Of a DNA stretch of 11,250 bases, positions 1 to 6,141 are shown in pieces; position 1 is the stretch's first letter; every line of letters begins with the position of its first letter. The stretch comes from an uncultured Bacteroidota bacterium. GTDB taxonomy: Bacteria; Bacteroidota; Bacteroidia; NS11-12g; UBA955. The DNA is taken from assembly GCA_903879775.1 (NCBI GenBank), contig CAIRMY010000189.1, forward strand, positions 1 to 11,250, in the 5' to 3' direction. The position numbers were made by a program, and so were the translations under genes. Under the pieces are notes generated by a model. The model did no database searches, had not been told where the DNA came from, and was given only the letters and a program-made list of their open reading frames with translations.

Positions 1-1
1 A

Positions 2-766
2 GTGGTTAGGGCACACAATGTTGAACATCATTATTATGCGGCGTTAAATGAAGCGGAAGATCACTGGCTGAAAAAGATTTTTTTCAAAATAGAGGCTAAA
101 AAACTTAAAAAATACGAACATGTGTTGAAGCATTCAGATGGAATTGCAGGAATTTCGCCTTCAGAAACTAAATATTTCAATGAAATGTATGGGAAGACCC
201 AATACATTCCTGCATTCCATTCAAATAATGATGTAGTTTGTAGAATTGGTTCAGGTGATTTTGTTTTGTACCATGGAAATTTATCTGTTCCTGAGAACAA
301 TCGTGCAGCGCTATTTTTAGCAGAAGAAGTGTTTCCTAAATTAAATTTTCCGTGTGTTATTTCTGGGAGCAATCCTTCGGCAAGGCTCATAAAAGCAATT
401 TCTAAATACAACCATATTACATTGAAAGCCAATATTTCAACTTCTGAAATTTTGGAACTTATTGAATCGGCCCACGTGAATGCGATGATTACATTTCAAT
501 CAACGGGTATTAAATTAAAGTTGCTAAATTCACTATACCGGGGAAGATTTGTGGTTGCAAATTATGCAATGGTAGACCAAACTCAATTGGAAGACCTTTG
601 TGCAATTAGCGATTCTGCTGAAGGCATTGTTTCTGCAATTAACCAATGTTTCCAAAAAAATTTTTCAAGTGAATTTCAAGTAGATCGGAAGCGTGTTTTG
701 ATGGAATTGTTCGACAATTCTTCCAACGCCATGAAGTTGGCAAAAATGCTAAAATTGATGCCTTAA
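2..766 (+). CDS. Glycosyltransferase (GT-B, family 4-like), C-terminal part, 5' truncated
   Basis: This is the last 254 codons of a GT-B type glycosyltransferase that would transfer a sugar from an activated donor during envelope or exopolysaccharide glycan synthesis. The frame is open to the left edge, so the GTG at position 2 is probably an internal valine and not the start. Visible features are an HNVEHHYY segment at residues 5-12, as in the N-terminal domain of family 4-like enzymes, and the turn into the C-terminal Rossmann domain at LYHGNLSVPENN (89-100). The stretch TGIKLKLLNSLYRGRFVVAN (168-187) matches the donor-nucleotide-binding G-x-K-x-K-x-L-x-x-x-x-x-G-x-x-V-V pattern near the C-terminus of such enzymes. 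The N-terminal acceptor-binding part lies outside the window. Donor and acceptor cannot be read from the sequence. The family call is fairly safe; the precise reaction is unknown. Confidence 0.7.
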   Translation: MVRAHNVEHHYYAALNEAEDHWLKKIFFKIEAKKLKKYEHVLKHSDGIAGISPSETKYFNEMYGKTQYIPAFHSNNDVVCRIGSGDFVLYHGNLSVPENNRAALFLAEEVFPKLNFPCVISGSNPSARLIKAISKYNHITLKANISTSEILELIESAHVNAMITFQSTGIKLKLLNSLYRGRFVVANYAMVDQTQLEDLCAISDSAEGIVSAINQCFQKNFSSEFQVDRKRVLMELFDNSSNAMKLAKMLKLMP

Positions 767-778
767 TTTTTGTTTTTA

Positions 779-799
779 AGATTCGTAAATTTCGAATCT
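779..799. other. Small perfect hairpin between glycosyltransferase and TPR gene
   Basis: AGATTCG (779-785) and CGAATCT (793-799) form a 7-bp perfect stem around a 7-nt AT loop, 12 nt after the glycosyltransferase stop codon. No T-run follows it on the plus strand, and its upstream flank gives no T-run on the minus strand, so it is not a convincing intrinsic terminator. It might stabilise the 3' end of the upstream transcript or bind a dimeric regulator of the TPR gene. It may also be chance in AT-rich DNA. Confidence 0.35.
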
Positions 800-845
800 G
801 TACATTTATTCATTCACTCACGGGAAGTGTTAAGAAGTGCTTCGC

Positions 846-873
846 TTGGGTGAGCTAGAGGTTCGTACATTTG
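846..873 (+). promoter_or_regulatory. Candidate Bacteroidetes-type promoter of the TPR gene
   Basis: TACATTTG at 866-873 fits the Bacteroidetes -7 consensus TAnnTTTG, and TTG at 846-848 lies 17 nt upstream, within the range reported for -33 elements in this phylum. The box ends only 5 nt before the ATG at 879, so transcription would begin at or almost at the start codon and leave little or no leader. A second similar box, TACATTTA at 801-808, would give a leader of ordinary length but has no well-spaced TTG upstream. The assignment rests on motif matching only. Confidence 0.4.
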
Positions 874-878
874 AATGT

Positions 879-3866
879 ATGAGAAAATCTCTGTTTTTCA
901 TTTTATTTGTCATTTCTTTCAGGTTAAGCGCACAGCAACATGCAGTTTATCAATACCCGCAAATTTATTTTGACCGTGGGGTAGAATTATACGAAGAAGG
1001 TCGTTTCAATGCGGCTATTTCTCAATTCGATCAATATTTCAGGTCGGCAAGTTCAACTTCGGTCAATGCTGATGCTTCTTTCTATTATTCAATGAGTAAA
1101 TTGAAGGCTGAACACGAAGATGCTGTTGCAACCGTTGAAAGTTATTTAGATCAAAATCCCAATTCGGTAAAACGACCATTGGCCAATTTAGCATTGGGCG
1201 ATTATTTTTATAAGAAAGAAAAATATTCTCCGGCTTTAAGTTATTTTAGAAATGTAGATTTGGGTGGCGTTTCTTTAGAATTGAGGGATCAATTTTTATT
1301 CAGAAAAGGATTTTGCCTTGTTTTTACCAAAAAATATAAAGATGCAAAAGAAACTCTAGAACCTGTGACAAAAAAAGGCGGCCAGTTCCAAAGTTTGTCG
1401 AAATATTACTATGGTTATGCTTGCTTAATGGAAAAAGATTATGAAAGTGCATTGATTGCATTTCAATCCATTAAAGATAAAAAGTTAGAAAAAGTTCGAT
1501 TTTATATCGCACAAGTGTATTATCAACTGTCGAAATACGACGAAGCAATTTCCGAACTGAATCAAATTCAACCGAGTTCTAAAATTTCCGTAAAGGAAAT
1601 AGAATGGTTAAAAGGGAAATGCTTTTTCAGAAAGAAAAACTATGAACAAGCCTCTTTAGCGTTTGAGAAATCACAAATGACAGCCGATAAAATGGTTCCA
1701 GAAGAGCAATTTGAAGTTGGCTATGCTTTTGCGAAATCGAATGACTACAACTCAAGTTTAAGTTGGTTCCGACTCATTGCAAAAAATAACGATAGTTTGG
1801 CTCAGATTGCAAGCTTTGAATTGGGGAATTCTCTGTTGAAGCTCAAAAATATGAGAGAAGCTATGAATGCCTTTTCTGAGGTTTGGAGAACTGGATTCAA
1901 TGAAGAAATTGCGGAAATTGCTTTGTTTACTCAAGCAAAACTCGCGGTTCAATTGGGTGAATCTAACAGCACAACCCTTTTAGATAAATACATCAAATTA
2001 TTTCCTAAAACAGCAAATGCAAAAGAAGCCGCTAAATTGAAGGCTAGGTTGTTATTGAATACAGATAAATACAGAGAGGCAGTTGCAATTTTGGAGGGTA
2101 TTGAAGACTTAGATGTTCAAACTGAGGAAATTTATCAAAAGGTTACTTTGGCCAGGGGAATGGAACTATTTAAAAGCAGAAATTTTGATGCTGCCATTCA
2201 GTTGTTTGAAAAATGCAATAAGAAATCTGCAAACAAACAATATGCAGCAGAAGCTACTTATTGGTTGGCGGAAGCCTATATGCAACAAGGTAAATCTGAT
2301 CAAGCCCAAGTTGCATATAAGTCGTTTCTAGATATGCCACACTCAAATAAAATTGAAATTTTCCCTTATGCTTATTACGGTTTAGGGTATCTTCAGTTTC
2401 TTAAAAAATCTTATGGTGATGCAGCAATTTATTTCAATGAATTTACAACAAAAGTAACTGGATTGCGCTATGATGAACGGTTGGTTCATGATGCCTATCT
2501 TAGATTGGGTGATTGTTATATAATGACCCGACAACTGGAAAATTCAGTCAAAGCATATGCCTATGTTTCTGGTAAGAATGGCGCTGATGCCGATTATGCA
2601 TTATACCAAAGTGGTATCATTTATGGTTTACTGGAGAAGTCAGATGAGAAAATTGGGGCCCTCAAACGTTTGAATAAAAACTATTCTAAATCTAGGTTTA
2701 CAATTGACGCATATAACGACATTGCCTCAGAATATATGCAAATGAAAAGGTTTAAAGATGCAGAAGAATATTATCAAAAAATCTTGCGTGAATTCCCTGG
2801 TAGCCAATTAACCGCTAAAGCTTACTCAACGTTGGGTAAGATTTACTTCAACGACAAGAAAATAGATTTATCTGTGAATGCATATACCCAATTGTACGAT
2901 AATTTCCAAGGTACAAATGAAGCAAAATCGGCTGCAGAAATGGTGAAAACCATTTACACCGATGCAGGAAGGGCAAAAGATTATGTAAAATGGGCGGCTA
3001 CTAGAGGTGGGTTGTCTAAAATGGAGGAAGATAGTCTAATGTTCGAAACCGCTATGAATGCCTATGAACGCGAAGATTTTGATGTTGCGGTAAAAAGCTT
3101 TGATAGCTATTTGCAAGAAATGCAAAATGGAAATTTTGTCATTTCTGCCCAATATTATAAAGCATTAACGCATGAATCATTGAAACAACCCCAAAAAGCA
3201 ATCGAATCATACCAATTTGTGGCAAAAGCAAATTCTGGTGAATTTAAAGAAGATGCTACTTTGTCGGTGCTCAGAATTTATGGAAATAATGCCACCTGTG
3301 ATGAAATTCTACCATATGTGGAAATTCTTGAACAAATTACCAAATCAAAAGATATTCAACGTAGAGCATGGAAATCTTTAATGTATTGCTATTCAAAGTC
3401 AAATAATTCGGAGGGACTTAAAGCCGTAGCAACCAAAGTTATGGATGATAATTCATCAGACGAAGACATGAAATTTGAGTCGAAAATGATTTTGGCGAAA
3501 GCCGATATTGCTAGTGGCGATAGGCCAAAAGCTTTTGCATCACTAAAAGCCATTTATGATGGAAATACCAATCGATTTGCGGCAGAAGCAAAATACCTAG
3601 AATCTGAACTTTATTTGGCAATTGATAGCATCGAAGCTTGTAAAAATGGATGTTATTCAGTGCTTGATTTATTCAATGGTTATGATTTATGGGTTGGTAA
3701 ATCATTATTGTTACTTGGAGATGCTTTTGCCAAAGAAAATGATATGTTCAATGCAAAAGTTACCTGGAATACAATCATTGAAAGCTTCACAGATAAAGCC
3801 TTGTTGGCGGAAGCAAAAAAGCGTATCAAAGATAATCAGTTAGATGCGCCGGAAAAGAAAAAGTAA
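879..3866 (+). CDS. Large exported tetratricopeptide-repeat protein (995 aa)
   Basis: The product begins with a signal peptide (MRKSLFFILFVISFRLSAQQ, probable cleavage after A18) and is then almost entirely helical TPR-like repeats, so it should act in the periplasm or at the outer membrane as a protein-interaction scaffold. About 20 TPR-like units can be read. Examples are GVELYEEGRFNAAISQFDQY near the N-terminus, GDYFYKKEKYSPALSYF, GMELFKSRNFDAAIQLFEKC and YMQMKRFKDAEEYYQKIL near the middle, and GDAFAKENDMFNAKVTW near the C-terminus. The tail is lysine-rich (APEKKK). I chose ATG 879 over an in-frame GTG at 837 because 879 puts the signal sequence at the N-terminus. Exported TPR proteins of about 1000 residues are common in Bacteroidetes, but I know of no proven function for this one. 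It lacks a lipobox cysteine, so it is not an obvious lipoprotein. It stands alone between a promoter-like box and a strong terminator and is probably monocistronic. Confidence 0.85.
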   Translation: MRKSLFFILFVISFRLSAQQHAVYQYPQIYFDRGVELYEEGRFNAAISQFDQYFRSASSTSVNADASFYYSMSKLKAEHEDAVATVESYLDQNPNSVKRPLANLALGDYFYKKEKYSPALSYFRNVDLGGVSLELRDQFLFRKGFCLVFTKKYKDAKETLEPVTKKGGQFQSLSKYYYGYACLMEKDYESALIAFQSIKDKKLEKVRFYIAQVYYQLSKYDEAISELNQIQPSSKISVKEIEWLKGKCFFRKKNYEQASLAFEKSQMTADKMVPEEQFEVGYAFAKSNDYNSSLSWFRLIAKNNDSLAQIASFELGNSLLKLKNMREAMNAFSEVWRTGFNEEIAEIALFTQAKLAVQLGESNSTTLLDKYIKLFPKTANAKEAAKLKARLLLNTDKYREAVAILEGIEDLDVQTEEIYQKVTLARGMELFKSRNFDAAIQLFEKCNKKSANKQYAAEATYWLAEAYMQQGKSDQAQVAYKSFLDMPHSNKIEIFPYAYYGLGYLQFLKKSYGDAAIYFNEFTTKVTGLRYDERLVHDAYLRLGDCYIMTRQLENSVKAYAYVSGKNGADADYALYQSGIIYGLLEKSDEKIGALKRLNKNYSKSRFTIDAYNDIASEYMQMKRFKDAEEYYQKILREFPGSQLTAKAYSTLGKIYFNDKKIDLSVNAYTQLYDNFQGTNEAKSAAEMVKTIYTDAGRAKDYVKWAATRGGLSKMEEDSLMFETAMNAYEREDFDVAVKSFDSYLQEMQNGNFVISAQYYKALTHESLKQPQKAIESYQFVAKANSGEFKEDATLSVLRIYGNNATCDEILPYVEILEQITKSKDIQRRAWKSLMYCYSKSNNSEGLKAVATKVMDDNSSDEDMKFESKMILAKADIASGDRPKAFASLKAIYDGNTNRFAAEAKYLESELYLAIDSIEACKNGCYSVLDLFNGYDLWVGKSLLLLGDAFAKENDMFNAKVTWNTIIESFTDKALLAEAKKRIKDNQLDAPEKKK

Positions 3867-3894
3867 GTAGTTAATTGTTTCATAGTTGTTGTGG

Positions 3895-3926
3895 GGGCGA
3901 AAAGGTAAAACTTTTCGCCCTTTTTT
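3895..3926 (+). terminator. Rho-independent terminator of the TPR gene
   Basis: GGGCGAAAAG (3895-3904) and CTTTTCGCCC (3911-3920) form a perfect 10-bp stem with a GTAAAA loop, directly followed by six T residues. It begins 29 nt after the TPR stop codon and reads in the same direction. This is a textbook intrinsic terminator. Confidence 0.92.
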
Positions 3927-3999
3927 ATGGCATATAAATTTTTATAAACCATATAAACCTTATAAACTTATTTATTGTTTAGCGTTTAATGTTTAAAGG

Positions 4000-4037
4000 A
4001 ATTGGCCTATTTACGGGTTCTCAGAGTTTAATAAACC
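4000..4037 (+). repeat. Imperfect 38-bp direct repeat, copy 1
   Basis: This segment, beginning AATTGGCCTATTTACGGG, aligns without gaps to 4079-4116 with 33 of 38 bases identical by eye. Both copies are preceded by GTTTA-rich sequence (3977-3999) and end in TAAACC. In this copy the flanking arms GTTTA (3977-3981) and TAAAC (4032-4036) could pair over only 5 bp. Confidence 0.75.
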
Positions 4038-4078
4038 TTTATAAACATATTTAAAGTTTAAAGTTTAGTGTTTAATGT

Positions 4079-4116
4079 AATTGGCCTGTTTACTGGTTCT
4101 GAGAGTTCACTAAACC
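4079..4116 (+). repeat. Imperfect 38-bp direct repeat, copy 2
   Basis: This is the second copy of the element at 4000-4037, differing at five positions. It is enclosed by a perfect 8-bp inverted repeat, GTTTAGTG (4063-4070) with CACTAAAC (4108-4115). The unit of about 53 bp could therefore fold as a stem with a large internal loop containing the palindrome GGCC. It resembles small palindromic intergenic repeats in form, though I cannot assign it to a described family. Confidence 0.75.
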
Positions 4117-4128
4117 TCCTAAACCTTT

Positions 4129-4184
4129 ATAAACCTCATAAACATTTTCATAAACCTCATAAACATTTTCATAAACCTCATAAA
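4129..4184 (+). repeat. 21-bp tandem repeat, about 2.7 copies
   Basis: The 21-bp unit ATAAACCTCATAAACATTTTC occurs exactly at 4129-4149 and again at 4150-4170, and a partial third copy (ATAAACCTCATAAA) at 4171-4184 runs up to the terminator. The two full copies are identical, which suggests recent slippage. The unit itself contains two TAAAC pentamers of the wider repeat field. Confidence 0.85.
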
Positions 4185-4185
4185 T

Positions 4186-4219
4186 AAAAAAAGGTGCAAA
4201 TTTCTTTGCACCTTTTTTT
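4186..4219 (-). terminator. Strong bidirectional intrinsic terminator
   Basis: The seven-A run plus GGTGCAAA (4186-4200) pairs perfectly with TTTGCACC plus a seven-T run (4205-4219) around a TTTC loop, giving up to 15 bp. Because the stem is flanked by A and T tracts, it can terminate in both directions. It lies 13 nt beyond the stop codon of the minus-strand coiled-coil gene and is mainly that gene's terminator. It would also stop any read-through from the TPR side. Confidence 0.9.
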
Positions 4220-4232
4220 GTTTAAATTCTAT

Positions 4233-5138
4233 TTATTTCAAATCAATTACAGATGATCCCAATAAATATCCTTCAGTAAACAATTCAATTGTGTATTTAC
4301 CTTTGGTCAATTTATTTGTTGGCTTCCATACTGTTGCTGGTACTTGTTTGCTGTCTTTCTCGTAAACCACAGTTGTTTTGTATGAGTATTTGGTTGATTT
4401 ACCATCTAGTAAATCAGCAATTCCACCGTCACCACTATTGAGAGTAATTCCTTCCGGACCAGTAATTTTAACGAATATTGATCTTTCTCCGGCCTCAGCT
4501 ATTTTATTTTCAGCTAAATTAAAACTGATTCTCAACGCTTCAACGTCTTTTGCGCGATTGGTATTTGTTTCTTTTCGAGTAATCCATTGTTTCTTCAAAG
4601 TTTCAACCCTGATTTCGCTACTTTGAATTCTTGATGCCAAACTTTTTAAACGTTTGCCTTCTTTCGAAAGAACATTGTTTTGAGTATTTAATTCAGCGTT
4701 TTCTTTATTTAGGTTTTCATTTTTTACTTTTAATTCAACATTCTCTCTTTCCAGTTCAGCAAGTCTTTTTGCCATATCGGCAAGTTTTAACTGCAGTTCA
4801 GCCATAATTGCTTTGCTATTCGTGCCAGATTTGCGTAACTCAAATGTTAAACGTGCAATTTCATTGTTTTTAGCAGCCAATTCTCTTGATACTGATTTAT
4901 TGGCTTCCGACATTGTTATACTGTCAGATTTGTATTGAGAAATCATGGCATCTGCAGCAGCAATCATGGATTCTTTTTGCTTAATTGTTGCGCCCAAAGC
5001 ACTGTTCACATTTGTTAATTCATCTCTTTTTGAATTGCCCGATTGCCATAAGTAAAAAAGTCCAATGTTAAACAACAATAATATAGCGATAATGGCATAC
5101 AATATTGATTTGTTGTTGCGATCTTGTTGATTTTGCAT
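4233..5138 (-). CDS. Membrane-anchored coiled-coil protein with C-terminal beta-rich domain, function unknown
   Basis: This 301-residue protein has a short polar N-terminus, one hydrophobic segment (SILYAIIAILLLFNIGLFYL, residues 11-30) and a long charged helical region (about 38-195). Leu/Glu/Lys/Asn heptads such as LAELERENVELKVKNENLNK indicate a coiled coil. The final 100 residues (about 198-301) look like beta-strands, for example ISFNLAENKIAEAGERSIFVKI and KYTIELFTEGYLLGSSVIDL, and suggest a compact sandwich-like domain. The membrane segment is followed by polar residues without a cleavage site, so it is probably an anchor, and the coiled coil and beta domain probably project into the periplasm. 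I recall similar layouts among uncharacterised Bacteroidetes envelope proteins but cannot name a family. It is monocistronic, with its own terminator, and divergent from rfbC. Bioinformatic naming as a chromosome-segregation ATPase would be a coiled-coil artefact: no Walker motifs are visible. Confidence 0.8.
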   Translation of the reverse strand: MQNQQDRNNKSILYAIIAILLLFNIGLFYLWQSGNSKRDELTNVNSALGATIKQKESMIAAADAMISQYKSDSITMSEANKSVSRELAAKNNEIARLTFELRKSGTNSKAIMAELQLKLADMAKRLAELERENVELKVKNENLNKENAELNTQNNVLSKEGKRLKSLASRIQSSEIRVETLKKQWITRKETNTNRAKDVEALRISFNLAENKIAEAGERSIFVKITGPEGITLNSGDGGIADLLDGKSTKYSYKTTVVYEKDSKQVPATVWKPTNKLTKGKYTIELFTEGYLLGSSVIDLK

Positions 5139-5152
5139 AGTAATTAGTTTAG

Positions 5153-5187
5153 TTTGTTTAAATCGTTATGAAAATAACGTAAATTTA
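5153..5187 (+). promoter_or_regulatory. Candidate promoter of rfbC
   Basis: TTTG at 5153-5156 is followed after 23 nt by TAAATTTA (5180-5187), one base off the Bacteroidetes -7 box TAnnTTTG. Transcription would start roughly 10 nt before the rfbC ATG at 5205. TAAATTTA is its own reverse complement, so the same box could also serve the divergent minus-strand gene. The spacing is at the edge of the reported range, so this is a tentative call. Confidence 0.35.
5164..5179. promoter_or_regulatory. Inverted repeat in the divergent promoter region
   Basis: CGTTAT (5164-5169) and ATAACG (5174-5179) form a 6-bp inverted repeat with a GAAA spacer, about midway in the 66-bp gap between the divergent coiled-coil gene and rfbC. 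It lies between the putative -33 and -7 boxes of rfbC and could be an operator. It is short enough to be chance. Confidence 0.3.
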
Positions 5188-5204
5188 CAGACTTTATTTC
5201 AAAA

Positions 5205-5750
5205 ATGCAAATTGAATCATTATTACCAGGATTATTTTTAATTAAACCAAAAGTTTTCGAAGATCACAGAGGACATTTTTTTGAAAGTTTTAGGGAAGAT
5301 GTTTTAGCTCAAAATGGGGTTGAAACAAAATTTATCCAAGACAATCAAAGCCTTTCTCAAAAAGGAATTTTGCGTGGTTTGCATTTCCAAGCGCCACCTT
5401 TTGCGCAAGGTAAATTGGTTCGGGTAATTCAAGGTGCAGTGCTAGATGTTGCTGTTGATATTCGTAAAAATTCACCAACATTTGGACATCATGTAGCTAT
5501 CGAATTGACTGAATCAAATTTCTTAATGATGTATATTCCTATTGGATTTGCTCATGGATTTTTAACATTGCAAGACAATACTATTTTCACATATAAATGC
5601 ACCGATTATTACCATCCTGAAGTTGAGGGCGGTGTGCTTTGGAATTCCCCCGAATTAAATATCCCTTGGAAGATTGAAAATCCAATTCTTTCGACTAAAG
5701 ATGAAAAATTGCCTTCTTTTAAAGATTTTATTTCACCATTTGAATTTTAA
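5205..5750 (+). CDS. rfbC: dTDP-4-dehydrorhamnose 3,5-epimerase
   Basis: This cytoplasmic enzyme, also called RmlC, epimerises C3 and C5 of dTDP-4-keto-6-deoxyglucose, the third step of dTDP-L-rhamnose synthesis for surface polysaccharides. The 181 residues match the usual family length and cupin fold. Recognisable landmarks are FFESFRED (25-32), FIQDNQSLSQKGILRGLHFQ (43-62) with the catalytic base H60, and QGKLVRVIQGAVLDVAVDIR (68-87). IPIGFAHGF (111-119) and FTYKCTDYYHPEVEGG (128-143) with the probable general acid Y130 follow. D166 in STKDEKLP matches the aspartate that partners the histidine in characterised RmlC. The start ATG is the first in frame after the divergent promoter region. 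The other rhamnose genes (rfbA, rfbB, rfbD) are not beside it. The glycosyltransferase 4.4 kb upstream is separated by two transcription units. Its stop overlaps the next gene by one base. Confidence 0.95.
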   Translation: MQIESLLPGLFLIKPKVFEDHRGHFFESFREDVLAQNGVETKFIQDNQSLSQKGILRGLHFQAPPFAQGKLVRVIQGAVLDVAVDIRKNSPTFGHHVAIELTESNFLMMYIPIGFAHGFLTLQDNTIFTYKCTDYYHPEVEGGVLWNSPELNIPWKIENPILSTKDEKLPSFKDFISPFEF

Positions 5751-6088
5751 TGATGAATGATTTAACCATTTCTCAATTGCAAGCCGATGTTGATCATTGG
5801 ATTCAAACCATTGGGGTGAAATATTTCTCAGAGTTAACCAATATGGCCATTTTAACGGAAGAAGTTGGTGAACTTGCCCGAATTATGGCCCGGAAATATG
5901 GTGATCAATCTTTTAAAGCCAATGAATCAGATGCAAATCTTGCTGATGAAATGGCTGATGTTCTTTGGGTGCTCGTTTGCCTCGCCAATCAAACTGGCGT
6001 AGATTTAACCAAAGCAATTCAAGAAAATATTGAAAAGAAATCGGTTCGCGATGCAACCCGACACATCAATAATGAAAAATTGAGATAA
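5750..6088 (+). CDS. MazG-like nucleotide pyrophosphohydrolase
   Basis: This small all-alpha enzyme (112 aa) of the MazG/dUTPase-C superfamily is expected to hydrolyse nucleoside triphosphates to monophosphates and pyrophosphate, cleaning the nucleotide pool. The two metal-binding signatures are present: EEVGE (residues 37-41) and DEMAD (66-70), spaced as in single-domain MazG-like proteins. The preferred substrate (for example dCTP or an oxidised nucleotide) cannot be told from sequence. The ATG at 5750 overlaps the rfbC stop by one base (TAATG), and a second ATG follows immediately at 5753. The gene is therefore co-transcribed and probably translationally coupled with rfbC, although no metabolic link between them is evident. 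Confidence 0.88.
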   Translation: MMNDLTISQLQADVDHWIQTIGVKYFSELTNMAILTEEVGELARIMARKYGDQSFKANESDANLADEMADVLWVLVCLANQTGVDLTKAIQENIEKKSVRDATRHINNEKLR

Positions 6089-6126
6089 TTGGTGGGTTTA
6101 AAAAACAATCTGCCATTATTTTTTGT

Positions 6127-6134
6127 TAATTTTG
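6127..6134 (+). promoter_or_regulatory. TAnnTTTG box immediately upstream of fni
   Basis: TAATTTTG is an exact match to the Bacteroidetes -7 consensus and lies in the 53-bp gap before the mevalonate operon. It ends 7 nt before the TTG start of fni, so the transcript would have almost no leader. I see no well-spaced TTTG/TTG -33 element: the nearest TTG, at 6089-6091, is 35 nt away. The operon may therefore rely on a weak promoter, on read-through from rfbC-mazG (no terminator separates them), or on both. Confidence 0.4.
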
Positions 6135-6141
6135 TAAAACT

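Larger units (their letters stand above)
3945..4176. repeat. Field of TAAAC/GTTTA pentamers in alternating orientation
   Basis: The gene-free stretch after the TPR terminator carries about 12 copies of TAAAC and 8 copies of its reverse complement GTTTA, arranged in blocks. There are three TAAAC copies (3945-3967), a GTTTA group (3977-4030), two TAAAC (4032-4046), four GTTTA (4056-4092) and seven TAAAC (4111-4176). Neighbouring blocks are therefore complementary and could pair in single-stranded DNA or RNA. For example, GTTTAGTG at 4063-4070 is the exact reverse complement of CACTAAAC at 4108-4115. No ORF, RNA gene or known mobile element explains the pattern. It lies between two terminators, so it is probably poorly transcribed. 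Confidence 0.75.

Noticed and set aside
2..4. GTG at the left edge as a true start codon of the glycosyltransferase
   Set aside because: The reading frame is open to the edge and the protein lacks the N-terminal domain expected of the family, so the gene is cut by the window.
779..799. Hairpin after the glycosyltransferase as an intrinsic terminator
   Set aside because: The stem is AT-rich and is not followed by a T-run in either direction; it is kept only as a hairpin of unknown role.
837..878. GTG at 837 as the start of the TPR protein
   Set aside because: It would place 14 polar residues before the signal peptide. ATG 879 gives a normal exported N-terminus.
846..880. Possible tRNA or tRNA fragment, suggested by GAGCTAGAGGTTCG-like sequence
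   Set aside because: No acceptor, anticodon or D-arm pairing can be built around it.
4129..4184. CRISPR array
   Set aside because: The units are contiguous 21-mers without spacers of unique sequence, and no cas gene is nearby.
4378..4626. Plus-strand ORF of 82 codons opposite the coiled-coil gene
   Set aside because: It is an antisense shadow of a well-supported protein, with no recognisable motif and no promoter or start context.
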